Assembly (NCBI RefSeq): GCF_036884655.1
Contig: NC_088340.1
Coordinates: 5,105,501 to 5,169,500, forward strand
Origin: Musa acuminata AAA Group
Lineage: Eukaryota; Streptophyta; Magnoliopsida; Zingiberales; Musaceae
Reading direction: 5' to 3'
DNA length: 64,000 nt
This document shows positions 57,241 through 64,000 of this stretch, piece by piece. The notes under the pieces were generated by a model. That model saw only the letters and a program-made list of their open reading frames with translations, did not search any database and was not told the origin of the DNA. Position numbers and translations under genes: made by a program. How positions within the stretch are numbered: position 1 is the first letter of the stretch; each line of letters starts with the position of its first letter.

Positions 57241-58803
57241 TTAGTCATCTGTAGCACCTACAATTATCTTCGGATCATGGCCCCAGAGCTTCAGCTCGCA
57301 GCGAAGGAGGTCAAGCATCTCATATATGTCATCAGACTGCGGATGTGACCCATCTCCAGCTACAAACTCATGGATCTCGCAACCGATCTCGATGCTGCTA
57401 CACCCTGGTGTCTTTGTCACTCCGACGGCCTTCATCTTGCTTCGGATTGCACCGACGCCGTCCCACTGCCCATCCGCAGCATAAATATTTGACAGGAGCA
57501 CGTAATTGGAGTCACATTCTGGCTCTAATTGCAGAAGGTATGCTGTCACTCTCTCTGCTAGTTGGATATCCCCGTGCACCCTGCAAGCAGCCAGAAGTGA
57601 GCTCAAGACTACCTCATTTGGCCGGAAAGGCATGCTCTCGATCGTGCTCACGGCTTCCTCCAACCTCCCAGCCCGGCTGAGTAGATCCACCAAACAACCG
57701 AAGTGCTCAACTCTCGGTGGCAACTTGTAGTGTTCCCTCATCAGATCGTAAAACTTCAGGCCTTCATGTACCAAACCAGCATGACTACAGGCGGTAAGCA
57801 CACCTGTGAAGCTCACTCCATCGGGCCCGAATCCCTCACTCCGCATCATCTTGAAATGCTCAATAGCCTCATGGCAGCAACCATTCACTGCAAATCCAAC
57901 AACAATGGAATTCCAAGACACCAGTGTTCTCGTGCACATTCTTTCGAACAGCTGGTGAGCGAAATCGACACGGCCGCACCTTGAGTACATGTCGATGAGG
58001 GAATTGGCCAGCCGAACATTGTTCGAGAGGCCATGGTTCTTGACGTACCGATGCACCCAAAGCCCATGGTTGAGAGCTCCCAGGCTAGTGCAAGCCGCAA
58101 TGACTGCTAGGATCGTCACGTAATCTGCATCGATCCTGCTGAGCTGCATCGCTCGAAAACAATCCAATGCCTCCTCGACAAGACCATTCTTGACGCACCC
58201 GTCAATCACCACGGTCCAAGATACCTTATCTTTCCTCGGCATTCTGTTGAACCAAGACAAGGCATGGTCGACGTCCCCAGCCCGCATGTACCCAGCGATC
58301 ATGGTGTTGAAGGAGACCGTGTTCTTAACGGGCATTCGGTCGAACACCTCGCCAGCGAGGTCTGCCCGGCCGCACTTGGCGTACATATCGACGAGGGCGG
58401 TGGAGAAAACGACGAGTTCCTCAGGAGCAGCGTCCGGGCGCCTTCGCTTGAGGGACTGAGCGTGAATGGCGCACCCAAGGGGAAGGGCGGAGGGGTAGGA
58501 TGGGAAGTCGGCGCAGGCGGAGAGGAGGGCGACGAGGGTGACGTTGTTGGGGTTGACGCCTGCAGAAAGCATGTCTCCAAAGGCGCATGCAGCGTCGGAC
58601 AGGCGGCCGCGTCGGGCTTGGCGGGCGATGGCAGCGGTCCATGAGACGACATCCCGCGCCGAACAATGCTCGACAGAAGAGGAGAGATTTGGGAGAGTGG
58701 TGGAGGAAAGGTGTCGTCGGGGAAGAGGGCGAGTGTGTGGTTGGGGCCGCCGCGGCGGCGGTGAAGGAACGGGAGGGAGTTGAGTGAGAGTTTGAGCGGC
58801 CAT
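57241..58803 (-). CDS. PPR protein, PLS class with E domain, resembling CLB19 (At1g05750)
   Basis: Intronless, 520 residues. The N-terminal ~45 residues are Pro/Arg/Ser-rich without acidic residues, fitting an organelle transit peptide. Pentatricopeptide repeats follow (VVSWTAAIARQARRGRLSDA, VSFNTMIAGYMRAGDVDHAL, VSWTVVIDGCVKNGLVEEAL, LVSWNSIVVGFAVNGCCHEA, VSFTGVLTACSHAGLVHEGL). The C-terminal E/E+ region reads PNEVVLSSLLAACRVHGD, NYVLLSNIYAADGQWDGV, PGCSSIEI; there is no DYW domain. PLS-E proteins specify C-to-U editing sites in organelle transcripts. Repeat spacing and motif order resemble Arabidopsis CLB19, which edits plastid rpoA and clpP; the orthology is from memory and unverified. Confidence 0.8.
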   Translation of the reverse strand: MAAQTLTQLPPVPSPPPRRPQPHTRPLPRRHLSSTTLPNLSSSVEHCSARDVVSWTAAIARQARRGRLSDAACAFGDMLSAGVNPNNVTLVALLSACADFPSYPSALPLGCAIHAQSLKRRRPDAAPEELVVFSTALVDMYAKCGRADLAGEVFDRMPVKNTVSFNTMIAGYMRAGDVDHALSWFNRMPRKDKVSWTVVIDGCVKNGLVEEALDCFRAMQLSRIDADYVTILAVIAACTSLGALNHGLWVHRYVKNHGLSNNVRLANSLIDMYSRCGRVDFAHQLFERMCTRTLVSWNSIVVGFAVNGCCHEAIEHFKMMRSEGFGPDGVSFTGVLTACSHAGLVHEGLKFYDLMREHYKLPPRVEHFGCLVDLLSRAGRLEEAVSTIESMPFRPNEVVLSSLLAACRVHGDIQLAERVTAYLLQLEPECDSNYVLLSNIYAADGQWDGVGAIRSKMKAVGVTKTPGCSSIEIGCEIHEFVAGDGSHPQSDDIYEMLDLLRCELKLWGHDPKIIVGATDD

Positions 58804-59759
58804 CTTGCGTCTACAAGATGACAGCTACATTGCTGAGGTTACAGATTGCTTATGACCTTAAACCCCATCATCCAAGCCACTCTACTCTCGTGGTAAAGCC
58901 GCGAAGGGTATTCATCCCATTTCTGCCATTAATCTCAACCGCCCATCTCATATGATCAAATCAACAATCTGAGATGGACGGCTTTTAAGCGACCTTTATA
59001 ACCGAGGCCACTAAGCAAGCACAAATACCGACGGCTACAATCTCAGAAGCATATAAAAAACCAGGGGCAAGCGATGCGCAACATAGGCGCATTCGAAAAC
59101 CAAAATGATCTATGTATACATGTAGGATTTAAGACGCTCATACCAGCAGAATTCAACGACAATTAGTTATTTAAATACCATGATATAACTAAGTAGTTTC
59201 AATAAAATAATACATATTTGTTTGTAATATGTACCTCTGTGAAATATGAATTTGATTACACTAAATGCATATCGTTGCCATTTCCTATCAACTACAATTG
59301 ATAATATCACTTCAACTCATATAATAGACATGACTCCTGTACCAATAAGTGTAGGTCGATATATTTTCCGCCCTACTAAAAAATAATTACTTAGGCAAGT
59401 AAACGATTGACCAAAAATGTATATAGAAAAAGCCTTGATAGAAACAAAACAGTCAGAGATGACTAGACCATACGATGGAAAAAGCAAATTTCCAATAATT
59501 ATAAAGACAAATTTTTTCAAATTAATCCATTTCCCCAGACGATTTCATTATGCAAAAAGAGAACACTGTGGAGAAAGCCTTAAAGTTCACATGCCATAGT
59601 TCGATAGACTCGTGCAATTATAACCTTATTATGCATTTTCAAATTCATTTCAGCAGTTAAAGGCAAAAGAACTCATTGATCCTTTCAACCAACCTCTCCG
59701 CTGAACAACTCATTTCAAGTATATATATCGATGAGAAATCCACTTCAGAAACTGAGTCT
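58804..59759. other. Intergenic DNA upstream of the PPR gene
   Basis: AT-rich; no gene recognised. Presumably includes the PPR promoter next to 58803. Confidence 0.5.
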
Positions 59760-60720
59760 TCATGAAGCTGCAACAGACAAGCTGCTGCAATGCAGATTTG
59801 CCGGCACAATCTTTAACAGCCTCTGTTTCTCATGCTGAAAAAAAAAAAAAAAGATGGGAAAGAGATGCAACATAAGCAGTCGGATATAGAACAATGATAA
59901 TATCAACCACATAGATGTGAAAGAAGTTACCTTCTTAAGAAAGGCATCAATCTCCTCCTTTGTTAGAGCTTCCTCCCCAGCATTTTTATCCCATCCAAGA
60001 GACTGTAAGAAGGCTTCTTCTTCTGGGTCAACAGCAATGTCCAAATAACTAGTTTCTCCATTACCAGCATGAGATCTCCGAGACTCATCAGAGGCACAAT
60101 GATATCTGTTCAAACAATTTCTGTTATCTGTTAAATGGAACAAACCAGATGCTGACAGAAAGCTGTTCTTTCCCATACGGACAGGGGAAACGATTTGAAG
60201 GTTCTCAGTTTCTGACATCTCCAAGCTTTATGTGGTTTCAATAGAAGCTGGCTCTGAAATACTACCTGAACTAGTCCATGATTTCTTCCTAAGTAAATTA
60301 AAGATATCATTCCTATTCTGGGCTTGAGACAGAGAGTTTTCTTTCCCCAAACGAGTCATGAACCAAGGCACCATTCTTGTTGTCATCTTTAACCTTTTGG
60401 TAAGTTGGGCTCTTCAAAAGAATTACTGCACTAGATGGAACAAGGCCAATGGAGTTCATTATTTCACCGATACCTGGGCCATCTTTTGCAGTGGGTAGAT
60501 GTCATTCTTCTCTCGGTTAATAATTCAAAAGTTTCCCCATGGAGATATCTTTGTATTGTCAGATCTGGTTGGCTGTCGGACATTATGGTTTACATGTGAC
60601 AGCTGGCTGATCTTAGTAACAGAGGTAAAGTTTCTGCCTCTTGCAACTTTTGATTTTGTCTTTTCTGATGAGTTGAAACTCTCAAAAGAGTACATTCTGA
60701 TGAGAATTATTTTGAAATAC
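59760..60720 (-). pseudogene. Decayed 3' end of a conserved plant protein of unknown function
   Basis: The last exon (59834-59760, HEKQRLLKIVP) is separated by an 96-bp GT-AG intron from an upstream frame (60224-59931). That frame has the acidic motif DPEEEAFLQSLGWDKNAGEE followed by LTKEEIDAFLKK, which I recall as the conserved C-terminus of an uncharacterised plant family. Further upstream, recognisable coding pieces (RNFTSVTKISQLSHVNHNVR, DNTKISPWGNF, VPSSAVILLKSPTYQKV, SQAQNRNDIFNLLRKKSW) are separated by stops and frame changes at about 60227, 60330 and 60535. The intron shows it is not a processed copy. It may be a pseudogene or the 3' end of a gene extending beyond 64000 whose upstream exons I misread. 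Confidence 0.55.
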
Positions 60721-63700
60721 AAATAATGCAAGAGTGAAACAAAAGGAACCAGAAAGCCATTGCCTTCACAAACAGAAAATGTGGAAGAAGAAACAGAAGA
60801 ACAAGATGCACAGCCAACACTCTTTAACCACTCATAACAAAGATCTTTAGCTTATTAGCTGACCACATCCACTATACATCTCATGAGAACCATATAATAA
60901 GACAAAGGCTAATCTCCTGTAGAACAGGATAAAGTAATAAAATATGTACCCGTTGCAGCTTAAATAACTTTCAAATTTCTTAGACTATGAACATGAACAT
61001 TTCAGCTTGTTTCTGGGGCCATGGTACAAAATCTGGGTACAGTATGTGTCTGATGCTTCTCAGATGGGTGTAAGATATTGAATTATCCAATTTTTCGAAC
61101 AATTACTAAAGAATCATATACATGGAAATACTTGGAGATGCTTTGTGAATAAATATAAGAACTTTCTTATTGAAAATAGTCTATAGTGATATGTTGTTTC
61201 ATGACATTTGTATCAAACATTATATTATGCTTGATAAATAATAATTGTATCTTATTTGTCTTATAGTTGTTTCTTTTTTACTTTCTCTATATTTTTTAGC
61301 ATTATGTTAGCAAACCATTATATTAATGAATAGCTTAGCAATACTAGTTAACTACTAATTGTGTATCATGTTCTATAACTCAAAACCCTAACCCTTAATA
61401 TAAACATCAATTATTGTTAAAACATGAAAATGTATATTATTTTTGCAATTGATAGATATATCCATACAAATCAATTCTGGTTTTGTTGGATGCTTGTCAT
61501 ATCTTTCTCAAACCAAACTATGGTCACAAATGACTGTTCGACTTGTCAAAGACTAGTTCAAAGATAAGCATAATTCTAAAACTTGATTTTTTAACGGGAG
61601 ATAATTGAACATGCCAGAACTCAATTTGTTACAGCTCTCATTAATAAGCTCATGGACAAGATCATTTGTAAACTCTTGAACAAGCTCATTTATGCATTAG
61701 AACAGATCCACATCTTTATAAGTATGGATGGAAAAACTGCTTTCTCAAAAATAGGAACACAAAGTTCAATATGATAAAGCCATTTTGAAAATAAGATCCA
61801 AAAACCAAATATGCTAAGATTCAAATGAAGATAACAGGTCTCATAAGCTAAGGCCTTATCTGCGGGGCTGTGAAGCACTTGCACAAAAATGTGTGACAGG
61901 CCAAACTTGAACCAAAATTGAGCTTGCAAAAAATCATAATGAACTGAGCTCAAAAGTCATTTCAAACTTGATTCGAGTTTCAAGCCAAGCTTGAGTTCTC
62001 CTAATATAAGTCAAGCAGCCTGAATAGAGCATATTTCAGTTCTGCTCGATTGCAACACTGAATCAAACCAAAAAGAAAACAGACAAAATATGAGATTTTA
62101 AGATTTTCTTGTTGACATATTTGCATAATATGATATTTATTTTTTTTTCAAGAATTTAACAATGTTTCAACTATGTTGTATAAGTATCCCATATCCATGT
62201 TTATGCCCCATAAAATACACAAGCCTATTTCTTTATCTTAGATATCTTGCCAAAGTTGCAACCACAGTTGACATTCTACAAAAATAACCCTCTTGCACTT
62301 AGCTTCTAGATTTCATCACCCAAAAAGTACATCTTGCCATTCAGATCATCAAATGGCATAATTATCCTCTTACTACTTCTAATCAAGTTGTGTAAAAATG
62401 TATATTCAAACTCTACTAGTTTTCTCTTCAAAACTTGGATCTCTTGCTTGTGTCAGTTTCTGACCAATGGACTCTCTAGGGTATATTACACCTGTAAACT
62501 ACTTCCTAGAGATTATATATGAAAAACAAAAATGTCAAATTGTCAGCATAAAACAAGTAGATTGACTACCCATTTCTATGGGCACTTCCATGCCATGTGC
62601 AAGAACACAACTTGAGTAAAGGGGAAAAGAGAAGAAAAGTACAAAACTACTATAAAAAAGGAATGATCAAATCATCCTCCAAGATTATCAATTAGTTTGC
62701 ATCATTGGTTAACGCAAGTGCTATCCCTCTCCTAGTTCTGAGTTATCCATCAAAATATGGTTCAGTGAGCCAATAAACCCAACACTACCAAGAAGGTGGG
62801 TGGTGATTTTCATTTGTTGTATGTGCTTGTAGGTTCCACTTCAGTATGCTATTTCACATTTTTGTGTAATATAGAGATGGAAACTGGAGAGCGAAAGCAA
62901 GGAACCTTAGAATGATATCCTCTGGCAGCATGTGCTGCTTATCACTCTGACTAGAGGTTCAACTACCAATAAGGTTGAACTGACAACACGCAAACAATAC
63001 TCTTGCTTTTTGGCAAGAACTTTTGCCTGAATTTGTGATGGTTGAACTTTCAGAGTAGTTTCCATGGTGTGACATCATTTTGTCTTTTGCAGTGAATTGG
63101 GACAACTGTACAAAAATCTCTTGTGCAACATTAATTGACTGAAAAGTCTTGCATCATGATGAGACTAGACTACAAACAAGAATTAATGCCCAGCATTACC
63201 ACAGTCATGCTATACCTCATGATAACAAGCTTCTACAGAACTACCATTGACAACTAAATCATACATTGTAAGGGAATAACATAATCACCTAAAATATGCC
63301 ACCAACATGCTCTCTAACTCAAGGACAATCAAATTCCATTCGGGCAATAATCTCAACTTGACCAAATAGATAAACAGTACACCTACCAACATATGATTTC
63401 CTTCTCTATCAAAAAACATCATCTCTTGTTTCTATATGTATTTGAGAAATAATAAACATTGCTGAAGACCAGATAATATTGTTATCTGAAGACAGCATCC
63501 AACTTGCTTCAGAAAAAAGAAAAAAGATATAAATTCATGTTTATCTTTAAATGATAACCTAAAAGGCACAACATTTGATGCATCATTCCACTTTGTCACA
63601 ATAACACATGGCACAATATGCATCATACCAACTCAAGCCGGCACATGCTCAACATGCAATTCAAATATTCTCAAATAAATCATAAATCATGGCATTAACT

Positions 63701-64000
63701 CCATAATTTCTGTTGCAGAGACCTTCAACATGCTCATCACGGATTGCAGCAAGTAGAGTTTGTCCAAAGATTGATAACGCTTGTTAAACAACTAAAAGCA
63801 CACAAAAGCACAAATTACCTTCTATAACAGACCACTTCAATAACTGTTAACTGTTCCACTAATAAATTTGTTTTAAAACCTTGTCAAAAAACTCTATCTC
63901 TTGTACTAAAAGATTTCCTACATATTACATCAAGGAGAAAATATCCACAATCTTGAAGTACTTTTTTCTGTCTATATTATCAGACAAACTCTAGTCTTTG
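60721..64000. other. AT-rich DNA at right edge
   Basis: No gene, RNA gene or mobile element was recognised. If the 59760-60720 locus is live, this stretch would be its introns or upstream region. Confidence 0.4.

Noticed and set aside
56999..57244. 81-residue plus-strand frame next to the PPR stop codon
   Set aside because: No family likeness and it sits in the intergenic gap; not supported.

Overview
This is a plant nuclear DNA window, most likely from a monocot of the banana family (Musa or a close relative). That placement is inference: the genes are intron-split with plant orthologues, coding exons are GC-rich inside AT-rich flanks, and the 11-kb Ty3-gypsy element is of the Tat type with an antisense Transposase_28-like gene, as in monocot genomes. 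No bacterial, phage or CRISPR features are present.

Layout. Positions 1-4033 are AT-rich intergenic DNA with one 240-bp tandem duplication. A GeBP/STOREKEEPER-type regulator (4034-4984, minus) lies head-to-head with the first two exons of a ChaC-type gamma-glutamylcyclotransferase (GGCT) gene (5960-6258, plus). A Tat-lineage LTR retrotransposon (6488-17548, TSD GTTAG) sits in intron 2 of that broken GGCT copy. Next come a head-to-head pair of alpha-amylase genes (A minus 19470-20983, intact; B plus 24021-25538, one nonsense codon), with an asparagine-synthetase exon-1 relic and a copia-like LTR piece between them. After a degenerate antisense gag relic, 28820-33988 (minus) is a complete eight-exon GGCT gene. 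It is again head-to-head with GeBP (34868 onward, plus), but this GeBP is cut in its DNA-binding domain and fused in frame to an amylase 5' end (35414). Positions 35900-40195 are a third, inverted copy of GGCT intron material carrying only exon 3. A second asparagine-synthetase exon-1 relic (40589-40642) is followed by a second head-to-head amylase pair (D minus 41755-43272; C plus 45941-47458), both intact.

From about 48.4 kb the sequence becomes single-copy: microsatellites and intergenic DNA, an NDC80/HEC1 kinetochore gene (51248-56462, minus), an intronless PPR gene resembling Arabidopsis CLB19/At1g05750 (57241-58803, minus), and a decayed 3' end of a conserved plant protein of unknown function (59760 to about 60720, minus).

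The main story is structural. Nested inverted and direct duplications amplified a secreted alpha-amylase to three intact copies, one near-intact pseudogene and one fragment. They also duplicated the divergent GeBP-GGCT pair in inverted orientation, and each duplicate pair then kept only one complete partner: GeBP on the left, GGCT in the middle. The retrotransposon inserted into one arm only; the other arm preserves the empty site. Gene structures were worked out by hand from reading frame, splice consensus and comparison between copies; none was tested against transcripts or databases.
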